Source of the DNA: Brevundimonas nasdae
GTDB taxonomy: Bacteria; Pseudomonadota; Alphaproteobacteria; Caulobacterales; Caulobacteraceae
Length of the DNA: 64,000 nt
Direction of reading: 5' to 3'
NCBI RefSeq assembly: GCF_016654005.1
Contig: NZ_JAEPWN010000001.1
Coordinates: 124,001-188,000 of the forward strand
In this document: one piece after another, positions 50,406 to 59,248 of the stretch
Layout of the letters: every line of letters starts with the position of its first letter
Numbering within the stretch: position 1 is the first letter of the stretch
Translations under genes and position numbers: made by a program
The notes under the pieces: generated by a model
Database searches by the model: none
What the model was told of the DNA's origin: nothing
What the model saw: the letters and a program-made list of their open reading frames with translations, nothing else

Positions 50406-51800
50406 TTAGTGGCGGCCTGAGAAGGCCGCCACGGCGTCCAGCGCCGCCTCCATCGTTCCGTCGATGATCGTCAACCGCTCGGGCTTGTCGCCCAGAGCGG
50501 TGATGACGTTTGCGGGTTCAGGCTCGAAGCCCAGCACGTCCGAGACGAAGGCGCCGAACTTGGACGGATGGGCGGTCGAAAGCGCGACGACGGGGCCGTT
50601 CGATCGGTCCTGACGGCGCGCCGCCGCGATGGCGACTGCTGTGTGCGGGCAGATGACCCGGCCCCAGGTCTTGTGGGCGTAGGCGATCTCGGCGCGGGTT
50701 TCGTCTTCGTCGATGGAGACGGCGGAAACCTCGGACCGCAGGGCCGACAGCAGGTCGGGGTCGAAGGTCACCGTCCCCTCGCGTGCAAAGGTTTCGAACA
50801 GTGCGCGCGTGGCGTCGGCGTCACGGCCGGTCGCCTCGAACACCAGGCGTTCGAAGTTGGACGGCGCCTGAACATCCATCGACACGCTGCCGCTTTCGAC
50901 CGCCGCCTTGCGGGCATAGACGCCGTTGTTGATGGCGCGGGCCAGGGCGTCGTTCTGGTTGACGGCGGCGACGAACCCCCTGGCGGGCAGGCCCATCTTG
51001 GTCGCCGCGATGCCAGCAAAGGCGTCGCCGAAATTGCCGGTCGGCACCACGAAGGTCGCGGCCTCGCCCAGCTGCGCGGTGGCCGAGACGTAATAGGGGA
51101 TCTGACCCGCAAGACGCGCCCAGTTAATCGAATTGACCGAGGACAGACGCCCCGCCTGGCGCAGGGATTCCTCGGCCAGCAAACCCTTCACCAGACGCTG
51201 GCAGTCGTCGAAATCGCCGCGCACGGCCAGGTTCAGCACATTGTCGGCCTCGACCGTCGTCATCTGTTTGCGCTGAACCGGCGAGACGCGGTCCAAGGGG
51301 TGCAGCACGACCAGATTGACCGACTTGGCCCCGGCGAAGGCGCGCACGGCGGCGGCGCCGGTGTCGCCGGAGGTGGCGGTCAGGATGGTCAGGCGTTCGC
51401 CGGATGCCGTCAGCGCCTCGTCAGTAAGGGCGGCGACCAGCTGCATCGCCAGATCCTTGAAGGCGGCGGTCGGGCCGTGGAACAGCTCCAGCACGAACAG
51501 GCCGGGCTCCAGCTCGACCAGAGGCGTCACCAGCGGATGGTCGAACCCGGCCGTCAGGCGCTCCAGCGCCCGCTCCAGCGCGCCCGCTGGCAGGGCGTCG
51601 CCGATGAAGGGGGAAATCGCTTCCAGCGCGATGGTCTTGTAGTCGGCGCCCTGGGTCCAGGCATCGGACGACAGGGTCGGCCAGGCGGTCGGCATATAGA
51701 GGCCGCCGTCGGGGGCGATGCCGCGCAGCAGGGCGTCGGCGAAGTCGGTTTCGGGCGATTTGCCGCGGGTCGAGATGTAACGGGCGCTGGAGGTGCTCAT
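50406..51800 (-). CDS. thrC: Threonine synthase
   Basis: A 464-residue PLP enzyme. The N-terminus MSTSSARYISTRGKSPETDFADALLRGIAPDGGLYMP is typical, Lys115 in FHGPTAAFKDLAMQ binds PLP, and ILTATSGDTGAAAVRAF and VVPTGNFGDAFAG are conserved loops. It converts O-phosphohomoserine to threonine. Start is ATG 51800 rather than the longer frame at 51839. The gene converges on the CsbD gene with 6 bp between the stops. Confidence 0.95.
   Translation of the reverse strand: MSTSSARYISTRGKSPETDFADALLRGIAPDGGLYMPTAWPTLSSDAWTQGADYKTIALEAISPFIGDALPAGALERALERLTAGFDHPLVTPLVELEPGLFVLELFHGPTAAFKDLAMQLVAALTDEALTASGERLTILTATSGDTGAAAVRAFAGAKSVNLVVLHPLDRVSPVQRKQMTTVEADNVLNLAVRGDFDDCQRLVKGLLAEESLRQAGRLSSVNSINWARLAGQIPYYVSATAQLGEAATFVVPTGNFGDAFAGIAATKMGLPARGFVAAVNQNDALARAINNGVYARKAAVESGSVSMDVQAPSNFERLVFEATGRDADATRALFETFAREGTVTFDPDLLSALRSEVSAVSIDEDETRAEIAYAHKTWGRVICPHTAVAIAAARRQDRSNGPVVALSTAHPSKFGAFVSDVLGFEPEPANVITALGDKPERLTIIDGTMEAALDAVAAFSGRH
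50409..50432. terminator. Hairpin at the convergent csbD/thrC ends
   Basis: A perfect 9-bp stem GTGGCGGCC / GGCCGCCAC with a TGAGAA loop lies within the last codons of thrC and just after the CsbD-gene stop. It could terminate both transcripts, but no T-tract follows on either strand. Confidence 0.4.
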
Positions 51801-52021
51801 GATGTCTGAGGTCGTAGCCAGACGGGGCGGCGGCGTCATCCGGTTTTTGGGCGATTTTGTCGGGTTTTTGCGGGTTTGCGTTTTTCGTTCCGCACATTTG
51901 AGGGCGTTGCGGGCCGGAGGTGCAAATTCCTGCCTGAAAACGGCGGTGCAGGCGCCTCGGTCCGATGCGCGCGACCATTCCCCTGCTGGCGTCGCACGCC
52001 GTGACAGTCCATGGATTGGTC

Positions 52022-52969
52022 ATGAGACGACGCGATCTTCTGATCCGCCTGGGGCTGGTCGCCGGGGGCGTGGGCGGGGCCTGGTGGCTGCGCGACCATG
52101 TGCTGTGGCGTGAACCCGCCATCGTCTTTCCAGGGGATGGATCGTCGGGCTGGATGACCTATGCCGAGCCACGCGCCGCGACCCCGACCGTGGAGGTGGC
52201 GATCAGCGGTCAGCGGGTGCGGGCGCTGATCGATTCGGGGGCGCAGTATTCGGTGATCGACCGTTCGCTGGTCGCGACCCTGGGCCTGACCCACAGGTTC
52301 AATATTCCGATGGTGGCCTACGGCGTCGGCGGCGAGGCGCAGGTGGGGCGCGGCACGACGCTGGATGTCGCGGTCGGGGGGATGCGGCTGGAGGGCCTGC
52401 GCGCCGCCATTCTGGGGCTGGGGCCGCTGGCCAGCGACGACGGTTTGGCGGCGCCCCTGATCCTGGGCCAGGACGTGCTGCGCAACCTGGTGCTGGAACT
52501 GGACACCACGCAGAAACGGGTGCGGTTCCTGAAACGCGAGGGGTGGATCCCGTCACGCGACCTGGCCGCCGTCGAGGTGACCCGCGCGGGCAAGGCGCTG
52601 CAGGCCGCGATCACCGTCGAGGGCGCCGAGGTCGAGGCGGTGGTGGACACCGGGGCGTCGGCCCTGCTGGCCGTGACGCGAGAGACCGCAGAGATGGTCG
52701 GCCTGATCGACGGCCGTGAACGCACGCCGGGTCAGAGCATCGTTCTGGGCGGCGTCGTCGGCGCCGAGACGGTCACCGTCCGCACGCTGACGATTGGCAA
52801 TGAGCTGCATCGTCAGGCGTCGGTGGCCATCTATGACAATGTCGCTGTGCCGGGATTCCCTAAGGCCTTGATCGGCATGGCGGCGTTTGAGGACCGCCAT
52901 GTCGTGCTGGATCTGGGTGGGTCGAGGCTGTTCATGACGCGCCCGCTGGAGATCACGGTGGGGCGTTAG
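52022..52969 (+). CDS. Retropepsin-like aspartic protease with two catalytic motifs
   Basis: The 315-residue protein has an N-terminal RRRDLLIRLGLVAGGVGGAWWL segment (Tat-like twin arginine plus hydrophobic helix) and two retropepsin-type repeats: ALIDSGAQYSVID (Asp71) and AVVDTGASALLAV (Asp209). Two D-S/T-G motifs in one chain could form an intramolecular dimer active site, as in pepsin. It should act in the periplasm or at the membrane. ATG 52022 is preferred to 51965. It is divergent from thrC. Confidence 0.82.
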   Translation: MRRRDLLIRLGLVAGGVGGAWWLRDHVLWREPAIVFPGDGSSGWMTYAEPRAATPTVEVAISGQRVRALIDSGAQYSVIDRSLVATLGLTHRFNIPMVAYGVGGEAQVGRGTTLDVAVGGMRLEGLRAAILGLGPLASDDGLAAPLILGQDVLRNLVLELDTTQKRVRFLKREGWIPSRDLAAVEVTRAGKALQAAITVEGAEVEAVVDTGASALLAVTRETAEMVGLIDGRERTPGQSIVLGGVVGAETVTVRTLTIGNELHRQASVAIYDNVAVPGFPKALIGMAAFEDRHVVLDLGGSRLFMTRPLEITVGR

Positions 52970-52995
52970 GTTCAATCGACATTCGCGCTAGAATC

Positions 52996-53122
52996 GTCAT
53001 TCCGGGGCGTCCGAAGGACGAACCCGGAACCCAGGGCCACAATCGCACCGCTGGATGCATTCGACGCCGGATGCGCGCCTCCTGGGTTCCGGGTTCTTCG
53101 CGTCGCTCAGCCCCGGAATGAC
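52996..53122. repeat. Palindromic intergenic repeat element, copy 2
   Basis: A 127-bp element with the same outer and inner arms as copy 1 at 16679-16807. Its left arm (with GGGGCGTCCG) corresponds to the right arm of copy 1, and its right arm (with GACGCGAAGAACCCGG on the reverse strand) to the left arm of copy 1, while the central loop keeps the same orientation. It fills the gap between the aspartic protease and pgm genes. Confidence 0.85.
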
Positions 53123-53137
53123 GAAAAGGGAGGGCGA

Positions 53138-54775
53138 TCAGCCCTTCAGCGCCGTCGCCACCACGTCGCGCGCTTCCGCCTGCACCTGGGCCAGATGGTC
53201 GGGGCCGTGGAAGGATTCGGCGTAGATCTTGTAGACATCCTCGGTGCCTGACGGGCGGGCGGCGAACCAGGCGTTGGCGGTGGTGACCTTCAGGCCGCCG
53301 ATGGGTTCGTCATTGCCGGGGGCCTTGGTCAGGATGGCGGTGATCGGCTCGCCGCCCAGAGTTTTTGCGGTCACATCCGCCGGGCTGAGGGCGCCCAGGC
53401 GGGCCTTCTGCTCGCGGGTCGCCGGCGCATCGACGCGGGCGTAGGCGGGCGCGCCGTACTGGTCGGTCAGGCCCGTATAAAGCTGGCTGGCGCTCTGGCC
53501 CGTGCGGCCCTGGATCTCGGCGGCCAGCAGGCACAGAAGAATGCCGTCCTTGTCTGTGGACCACACCGTGCCGTCGCGACGCAGGAAGGAGGCACCCGCC
53601 GATTCCTCGCCGCCGAAACCGACGCTGCCGTCCAGAAGGCCCGGCACGAAATATTTGAAGCCGACCGGCACCTCCAGCAGGCGACGGCCCAGCCCGGCGA
53701 CGACCCGGTCGATCATCGATGATGACACCAGCGTCTTGCCCACCGCCACATCCGCGCCCCAGCCGGGACGGTTGGCGAACAGATAGGCGATGGCGGCGGC
53801 CAGGAAATGATTGGGGTTCATCAGCCCGTCGTCGGGCGTGACGATGCCGTGCCGGTCGGCGTCTGCGTCATTGCCCGTGGCGACGTCATAGGCCGCGCCG
53901 CCCTGCATGACCCTGATCAGATTGGCCATGGCCGAGGGGGACGAGCAGTCCATGCGGATCTTGCCGTCCGCATCCAGCGGCATGAAGGCCCAGCGCGGAT
54001 CGACGGCCTCATTGACCACGGTCAGGTTCAGGCGGTGGCGATCCGCGATCTGACCCCAATAGTCGACCGCCGCGCCGCCCAGCGGGTCGGCGCCGATGCG
54101 GACCCCCGCGTCGCGGATGACGTCCATATCCAGAACGCTGGGCAGGTCGTCGATATAGGCCGCCAGAAAATCGAACCGGCCCGCCTCGGCATAGGCCTTG
54201 GCGAAGGGGACACGGCGCACGTCGTTGTTGCCGTTCTCGATCAACTGATTGGCGCGCGCGGCGATGGCGCTGGTGGCGTCTCCGCCCGCCGGGCCGCCGG
54301 AGGGGGGATTGTATTTGATGCCGCCGTCGCGGGGCGGATTGTGCGACGGGGTGATCAGGATGCCGTCCGCCTGCCGCGTATTGATGCGGTTGTGCGTCAG
54401 GATGGCGTGGGACACCGCAGGCGTGGGGGTGAAGCCGTCGCGGGCGTCGATCAGCACCTCGACCCCGTTGGCGATCAGCACCTCCAGCGTGGTGCGCCAG
54501 GCGGGTTCGGACAGGCTGTGCGGATCGCGCCCGACGAACAGCGGGCCGGTGATCCCTTGGGCCGCGCGATATTCGGTGATCGACTGGGCGATGGCCAGAA
54601 TGTGCGTCTCGTTGAAGGCGCCGTCCAGGCTGGACCCGCGATGGCCCGAGGTGCCGAAGACGACGCGCTGGGCCGGGTCGCTCATGTCGGGTTGGATCGT
54701 CTGATAGGCGCCAAGCAGGGCGTCCAGGTCGATCAGGTCTTCAGGTCGGGCCAGTTGGCCAGCGCGGTCATGCAT
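53138..54775 (-). CDS. pgm: Phosphoglucomutase (alpha-D-glucose phosphate-specific)
   Basis: The 545-residue enzyme has [19 protein letters not shown] near the N-terminus, the phosphoserine loop [14 protein letters not shown] (Ser144), the metal loop DADADRHG and the sugar-binding GGEESAG. It interconverts glucose 1- and 6-phosphate, supplying UDP-glucose for glycans and entry to glycolysis. It is preceded by the zinc metallopeptidase gene about 100 bp upstream on the same strand; a hairpin separates them. Confidence 0.95.
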   Translation of the reverse strand: MHDRAGQLARPEDLIDLDALLGAYQTIQPDMSDPAQRVVFGTSGHRGSSLDGAFNETHILAIAQSITEYRAAQGITGPLFVGRDPHSLSEPAWRTTLEVLIANGVEVLIDARDGFTPTPAVSHAILTHNRINTRQADGILITPSHNPPRDGGIKYNPPSGGPAGGDATSAIAARANQLIENGNNDVRRVPFAKAYAEAGRFDFLAAYIDDLPSVLDMDVIRDAGVRIGADPLGGAAVDYWGQIADRHRLNLTVVNEAVDPRWAFMPLDADGKIRMDCSSPSAMANLIRVMQGGAAYDVATGNDADADRHGIVTPDDGLMNPNHFLAAAIAYLFANRPGWGADVAVGKTLVSSSMIDRVVAGLGRRLLEVPVGFKYFVPGLLDGSVGFGGEESAGASFLRRDGTVWSTDKDGILLCLLAAEIQGRTGQSASQLYTGLTDQYGAPAYARVDAPATREQKARLGALSPADVTAKTLGGEPITAILTKAPGNDEPIGGLKVTTANAWFAARPSGTEDVYKIYAESFHGPDHLAQVQAEARDVVATALKG

Positions 54776-54819
54776 GGGATCAATCTATAGGTCTGGGCGT
54801 CGGGTTCAACGCATGAGCG

Positions 54820-54848
54820 AAGGCGGACGTCGGGCTGACATCCGCCTT
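54820..54848 (-). terminator. Hairpin after the zinc metallopeptidase gene
   Basis: An 8-bp stem AAGGCGGA / TCCGCCTT with a 13-nt loop lies between the pgm start and the metallopeptidase stop. The T-tract is only two bases, so it is weak as a terminator. Confidence 0.4.
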
Positions 54849-54883
54849 ATGACCAAGCTTTGCAACCGTGGGGCTACGCTCGG

Positions 54884-55738
54884 TCAGGCGCCGCTGAATG
54901 TGTCGCAGGCCGCCGGATCGCCCGACTGATAGCCGCGCTGCAGCCATTCAACCCGCTGGGCCGAGGAGCCGTGGGTGAAGCTTTCGGGCGAGACACGGCC
55001 GCCCGCGCGGCGTTGCAGGGTGTCGTCGCCGATGGCCTGGGCGGTCTTCATCCCCTCTTCGATGTCGCCGGGTTCAAGCGCGACCTGGCCGTTGGAGACG
55101 GCGGCGGCGTTTTTGGCCCACACGCCCGCGTAGCAGTCGGCCTGCAGCTCCAGCGCGACGGAATACTGATTGGCCTCGCCCTGGCCGCGCGCCCGCTGCT
55201 GGGCGCGGCGGACCTGATCCGACGTGCCGGTCAGGGTCTGGACGTGGTGGCCGAACTCGTGGGCGATGACATAGGCGCGGGCGAAGTCGGCGCCGGACGC
55301 ACCCAGCTTGGTCTCCATCTCCTGCCAGAAGCCGAGGTCCAGATAGACGGTCCTGTCAGTCGGGCAATAGAAGGGCCCCATCGCCGATTGGCCCATGCCG
55401 CAGCCGGTCGGGGTGCCCTGGGTGTAGATGACCACCTTGGGCGGCGTATAGCCGTTCAGCTTCTGCGCCCAGACGTCGTTGATGTTGCCGCCGATCACAT
55501 CGACGAACCGTCCGGCCTGATCCTCGGGCGTGCCGACCTGGCCCTGCTGTTCCGAGGCGCCGACGCCGCCCAGCTGGCTGGCCAGCTGCGTGGTGGTCGA
55601 GGGATCAATGCCGAAGAAGAAATAGCCGATCAGGGCCAGCACGCCGACGCCGATGCCGCCGCCCGCAATCGCCCCGCCGCCCAGCCCGCGCCGATCCTCG
55701 ACGCCGCCGCCGCCCGTCCGTCCGCCTTGCCAACGCAT
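54884..55738 (-). CDS. Neutral zinc metallopeptidase (YpfJ family)
   Basis: The 284-residue protein has a short cytoplasmic Gly-rich N-terminus (MRWQGGRTGGGGVEDRRG), one membrane helix (about 27-43), and a periplasmic domain with the zincin motif HEFGHHVQ (His160, Glu161, His164) preceded by FYCPTDRTVYLDLGFWQEM. This is the putative neutral zinc metallopeptidase family (PF04228). Its substrate is not known. Length and order of features are normal. Confidence 0.92.
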   Translation of the reverse strand: MRWQGGRTGGGGVEDRRGLGGGAIAGGGIGVGVLALIGYFFFGIDPSTTTQLASQLGGVGASEQQGQVGTPEDQAGRFVDVIGGNINDVWAQKLNGYTPPKVVIYTQGTPTGCGMGQSAMGPFYCPTDRTVYLDLGFWQEMETKLGASGADFARAYVIAHEFGHHVQTLTGTSDQVRRAQQRARGQGEANQYSVALELQADCYAGVWAKNAAAVSNGQVALEPGDIEEGMKTAQAIGDDTLQRRAGGRVSPESFTHGSSAQRVEWLQRGYQSGDPAACDTFSGA

Positions 55739-55802
55739 CTGCGTTTCCCCTCGTCTGATGACCTAAGCTAGGCCCGAACGCGGGTGGAAGGGAAGGGATG
55801 CG

Positions 55803-56213
55803 TCAGCGGGGGCGATCCAGCCAGTCGTCGATCTGTTTCATGCCGGATTGGGTCTGTTCCAGACGAGCCGCCGCCCCTTCACGCAGGCTGCGTTCCTGCT
55901 CCGGCGAATACAGCGGCCGCGCCTGGGGGGCGGGCGTCAGCGTGGGCTGGCGGGCCACCTCGATCTCCAGACGGCGCAACTGGGTTTCGGTCTGAAGCTG
56001 ACGGGCGAAGGCGGCGTTGGCCTCGGCCTGATTGCGCAGCCGGTCGTTCTCATAGCGGTGCTGGTCGGCGATGGCCGCAGGGGCGCCGCCCGGATAGGCG
56101 GCATAGGGCGGCTGATAGGCCGGATACGGCGGCGGATAGGTCTGGGCGCCGGCCGGGCTGGCGAGGGCGGCGGCGATCAGGCCGGATGCGATCAGAAATG
56201 GCGGGCCTTTCAT
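55803..56213 (-). CDS. Secreted hypothetical protein with Pro/Tyr-rich N-terminus
   Basis: A 136-residue precursor: signal peptide (MKGPPFLIASGLIAAALASPAGA-Q), a YPPPYPAYQPPYAAYPGG segment, then a charged coiled coil (HRYENDRLRNQAEANAAFARQLQTETQLRRLEIEVA) and a helical tail. It should be periplasmic. I do not recognise a family. Confidence 0.65.
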   Translation of the reverse strand: MKGPPFLIASGLIAAALASPAGAQTYPPPYPAYQPPYAAYPGGAPAAIADQHRYENDRLRNQAEANAAFARQLQTETQLRRLEIEVARQPTLTPAPQARPLYSPEQERSLREGAAARLEQTQSGMKQIDDWLDRPR

Positions 56214-56319
56214 GGCCGCTCATATGGGGGCGGCCGGCCTGCCGCCAAGCGCCGCAGCAACCGTCTGGAGCGGCGCGGGTTCATTGCAGGACCACATTCA
56301 GATGAAATGGAGCACTGTC

Positions 56320-56877
56320 ATGACCCAATCCCTGTCGGGAAAGACCGTCGCTGTCCTGGCGACCGACGGCGTGGAGCTGATCGAACTGACCGAACCGGTG
56401 AAGGCGCTGAAGGCGGCGGGCGCCGCCGTCGAGATCGTGTCGCTGAAGGCCGGGCCGTTTCAGGGCTTCAACCACCTGACGCCGGGCGACAAGGTGACGG
56501 CGGACAAGGCGGTGGCGGACGTGCAGGCCTCAGATTACGCCGCGCTGCTGCTGCCGGGCGGGGTGGCCAATCCCGATCAGCTGCGCGCTGACGCCGATGC
56601 GGTGAAGTTCGTCCGCGCCTTCTTCGATGCGGGAAAGCCGGTCGCCGCCATCTGTCATGCGCCCTGGCTGCTGATCGAGGCCGGGGTGGTGAAGGGGCGC
56701 ACCCTGACCAGCTATCCCAGCCTGCGCACGGACCTGAAGAACGCCGGAGCCAATGTGGTCGATGAGGCGGCGGTGGTGGACAATGGCCTGGTGACCAGCC
56801 GCAATCCCGACGACATCCCCGCCTTCAACGCCAGGATGATCGAGGAATTCGCCGAGGGCCGCCATCAGGGCGACTGA
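56320..56877 (+). CDS. DJ-1/PfpI-family protein
   Basis: The 185-residue protein has the class I glutamine amidotransferase-like fold of the DJ-1/PfpI superfamily: VAVLATDGVELIELTEPVKAL, ALLLPGGVANPDQLR and the nucleophile elbow VAAICHAPWLL (Cys112-His113). Members act as deglycases, proteases or chaperones in stress; the specific role here is not clear. GGAG lies 7-8 bp before ATG 56320, favouring it over the Met at 56302. Confidence 0.9.
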   Translation: MTQSLSGKTVAVLATDGVELIELTEPVKALKAAGAAVEIVSLKAGPFQGFNHLTPGDKVTADKAVADVQASDYAALLLPGGVANPDQLRADADAVKFVRAFFDAGKPVAAICHAPWLLIEAGVVKGRTLTSYPSLRTDLKNAGANVVDEAAVVDNGLVTSRNPDDIPAFNARMIEEFAEGRHQGD

Positions 56878-56880
56878 GGC

Positions 56881-57531
56881 TTACGGCATCGACCAGACGG
56901 ACGCGCGCTTGATCTCCTGATCCTCCAGCTCCCGCGTCGTCGGCACGCGGTATTCGGCCAGGAAATCCAGGCCGGTGCGCGGGAAATAGGTGCGGCCTGG
57001 ATCGCCGATCAGGACGCGCGCGCCCCTGGCACGGGCCTGCGCCAGCCAGGCCAGCACCGCCTGGGTCATCGGTTTTTCGTAACAGATGTCGCCTGCGCAG
57101 ATGACATCGACATCGGGCGGCGGGGCGTCCAGGAGGTTCTGGCCGGTGAAGGCCAGGGTCACCGCGTTGGCGGCGGCATTGGCCGCAACCGCCGCCTGGC
57201 AGAAGGGGTCGATGTCGGCGCACAGGACCGACGCCGCCCCCGCCTTCATCGCCGCCACCCCGACCAGGCCCGATCCCGCCGCGAAATCCAGCACCCGCTT
57301 GCCTGCAACCTCGTGCGGATGGTCCAGAACATAGCGGCTCAGCGCCTGACCGCCCGCCCAGGCGAAGGCCCAGAAGGGCGGCGGCACGCCCATCTCGCCC
57401 AGCTCCTCCTCCGTCAGACGCCAGATCGGGGTGATCTCGTCCGCCAGCCACAGGCTGATCTCCGGCGCGTGCGGCACGGGCTGCAGCCGGGTGTTCTCGC
57501 GGATGAAGGCGGCGGGGTCGGCGACGATCAT
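56881..57531 (-). CDS. Class I methyltransferase (ETFB lysine methyltransferase-like)
   Basis: The 216-residue protein has PPFWAFAWAGGQALSRYVLDHP, VLDFAAGSGLVGVAAMKAGA (SAM motif I), VLCADIDPF and VICAGDICYEKPM, matching the METTL20/ETFB lysine methyltransferase group also seen in Alphaproteobacteria. It probably methylates a lysine on the electron-transfer flavoprotein or a similar protein. ATG 57531 (MIVADPAAFIREN) is preferred over 57597. It converges on the PfpI gene. Confidence 0.8.
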   Translation of the reverse strand: MIVADPAAFIRENTRLQPVPHAPEISLWLADEITPIWRLTEEELGEMGVPPPFWAFAWAGGQALSRYVLDHPHEVAGKRVLDFAAGSGLVGVAAMKAGAASVLCADIDPFCQAAVAANAAANAVTLAFTGQNLLDAPPPDVDVICAGDICYEKPMTQAVLAWLAQARARGARVLIGDPGRTYFPRTGLDFLAEYRVPTTRELEDQEIKRASVWSMP

Positions 57532-57667
57532 GGGGCTGCATAGACCGGTGCAGGCGCCGGGGGAAGCGGGCCGCGCAATGTTGGGCTGGCCTGACATTAA
57601 GTCAGGTTGACATTACATTTTGGCGGTGTCAGGTTGTCCTTACAAAATAATGGGAAGGGACAGGCTG

Positions 57668-58066
57668 ATGGTGAACCTGGAATGTGGACCGCGGGACACG
57701 CGCTATGGCTGGGGAACGGGGCTTTCGATGGGCTTTTACGGTCTGTCCGTCGCGGGGGTCAGCGTGGGCGTCAATCAGGGCTGGCTGCACGGCTGGCCGC
57801 TGTATGCAGCCTCGATCCTGCCGGGGCTGGCGATCACGGCGCAGCTGGTCTTCACACTCGATTTCTTCCGCAGAACCGACGAGTTTCTGCGGGCGTTGAT
57901 GGCCAAACGCTTCATCGTGGCGGCCTGTCTGACCTTCGCCCTGTGGTCGGTCTGGGGGTTTCTTGAAACCTTCGCCGGCGCCCAGCACCTGCCGGGCTGG
58001 CTGGCCTATGCGGTGATGTGGTTCTTCTTCGGCGCCAGCGCCCTGTTCATCAAGTCCAGCAAATGA
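57668..58066 (+). CDS. Four-helix hypothetical membrane protein
   Basis: A 132-residue protein with four predicted helices (GLSMGFYGLSVAGVSVGV, LYAASILPGLAITAQLVFTL, IVAACLTFALWSVWGFLE, LAYAVMWFFFGASALFI). It is coupled to the XRE regulator gene by ATGA. Start ATG 57668 has AAGGGA upstream; ATG 57650 is also in frame. Membrane protein plus small XRE regulator is a common two-gene unit of unknown function. Confidence 0.65.
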   Translation: MVNLECGPRDTRYGWGTGLSMGFYGLSVAGVSVGVNQGWLHGWPLYAASILPGLAITAQLVFTLDFFRRTDEFLRALMAKRFIVAACLTFALWSVWGFLETFAGAQHLPGWLAYAVMWFFFGASALFIKSSK

Positions 58067-58263
58067 AGAACCGGCTGAAGCTGCTGCGGGTCGAACGCGG
58101 CTGGACCCAGGAACAGTTGGGACAGGCGCTGGGCGTCTCACGTCAGGCGATCATCGCCCTGGAGACCGAACGGCACGATCCGTCGCTGGACCTGGCCTAC
58201 CGCATCGCCGCGACGTTCCAGCGCCCGGTCGAGGACATCTTCGAGAACCCGCACGCGAAATGA
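58063..58263 (+). CDS. XRE-family transcriptional regulator (YgzD-like)
   Basis: The 66-residue protein MKNRLKLLRVERGWTQEQLGQALGVSRQAIIALETERHDPSLDLAYRIAATFQRPVEDIFENP... is a complete Cro/C1-type HTH of the small stand-alone kind. ATG 58063 overlaps the membrane-protein stop. It probably controls its own operon. Confidence 0.9.
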   Translation: MKNRLKLLRVERGWTQEQLGQALGVSRQAIIALETERHDPSLDLAYRIAATFQRPVEDIFENPHAK

Positions 58264-58327
58264 CGGTTCTGGACTGGATGTCGATCCAGCCTGAAAAGTC
58301 AGAATAACCTTACATCAGGAGACTGCC

Positions 58328-59248
58328 ATGAAGTTCGTCCGTTCGGGCGCGCGCCCGGTGTTGTGCGCCCTGTTTCTGGCCTGCGCTGCGGTTGCGCCGG
58401 TTTCCGCCGCGCCTGCGGGCGGTGAAGCCAGGAAGGCCGCGCCCTTCGCATCAGACCGGCTGTCGGTCGAGGTGGTCGGGGCGGGGCCTGACGTGATCCT
58501 GATCCCCGGTCTGGGATCATCGTGCGAGGTCTGGCGGGCGACGGCGGATCGGCTGAAGGCCAGGCATCGGGTGCATCTGGTGCAGTTGGCCGGGTTCGCG
58601 GGCGAACCGTGGACGCATGGCGACGGCGCCTTTGTCCAGCCCGAGGTCGATGAATTGGTCCGCTACATCCGCGCGCAGGGGTTGGACCGGCCGGCGGTGA
58701 TCGGTCATTCGCTGGGCGGGCTGAGCGGCCTGCTGCTGGCGCAGCAGCATCCTGATCTGGTCGGGCGGTTGATGACGGTGGACAGTCTTCCCTTCTACAG
58801 CGCCATGTTCGGACCGAACACGACGGCGGACAGCGCGCGGCCCTTCGCCGATCAGGCGGCGGCCATGATCATCGGCGCGGATCAGGAGGGTTTCCGCACC
58901 ATGCAGGCGACGACGGCGCAGGCTCTGTCGAAGACATCCAGCGAACAGGCCCGGATCGTCGACTGGTCGATGGCCAGCGACCGTCGCGCCCTGGCCTCGG
59001 CCATGAAGGATGTGATGACGACCGACGCACGGCCCGGCCTGTCGGCCATGTCCACGCCGGTCACCGCGCTGTACGCCGCCGATGCGGACGGCGGCCCGCC
59101 GCCTGCGATGGCCGAGGCTGTGTGGGGGCGGGAATACGCGACCCTGCCCGGCGTGCGGCTGACGCGCGTCGACGCCAGCCGTCACTTCATCATGGCCGAC
59201 CAGCCGCAGAGGTTCGCTGAACTGGTCGACGCCTTCCTGAGCGAATGA
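58328..59248 (+). CDS. Secreted alpha/beta hydrolase
   Basis: The 306-residue precursor has a signal peptide (ending VAPVSAAPA), oxyanion motif LIPGLGSSCEVW, nucleophile elbow AVIGHSLGGLSG and a late His in ASRHFIMADQP. The Ser-His pair and an intervening acid fit a periplasmic esterase or amidase. AGGAG precedes ATG 58328. The substrate cannot be told. Confidence 0.88.
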   Translation: MKFVRSGARPVLCALFLACAAVAPVSAAPAGGEARKAAPFASDRLSVEVVGAGPDVILIPGLGSSCEVWRATADRLKARHRVHLVQLAGFAGEPWTHGDGAFVQPEVDELVRYIRAQGLDRPAVIGHSLGGLSGLLLAQQHPDLVGRLMTVDSLPFYSAMFGPNTTADSARPFADQAAAMIIGADQEGFRTMQATTAQALSKTSSEQARIVDWSMASDRRALASAMKDVMTTDARPGLSAMSTPVTALYAADADGGPPPAMAEAVWGREYATLPGVRLTRVDASRHFIMADQPQRFAELVDAFLSE

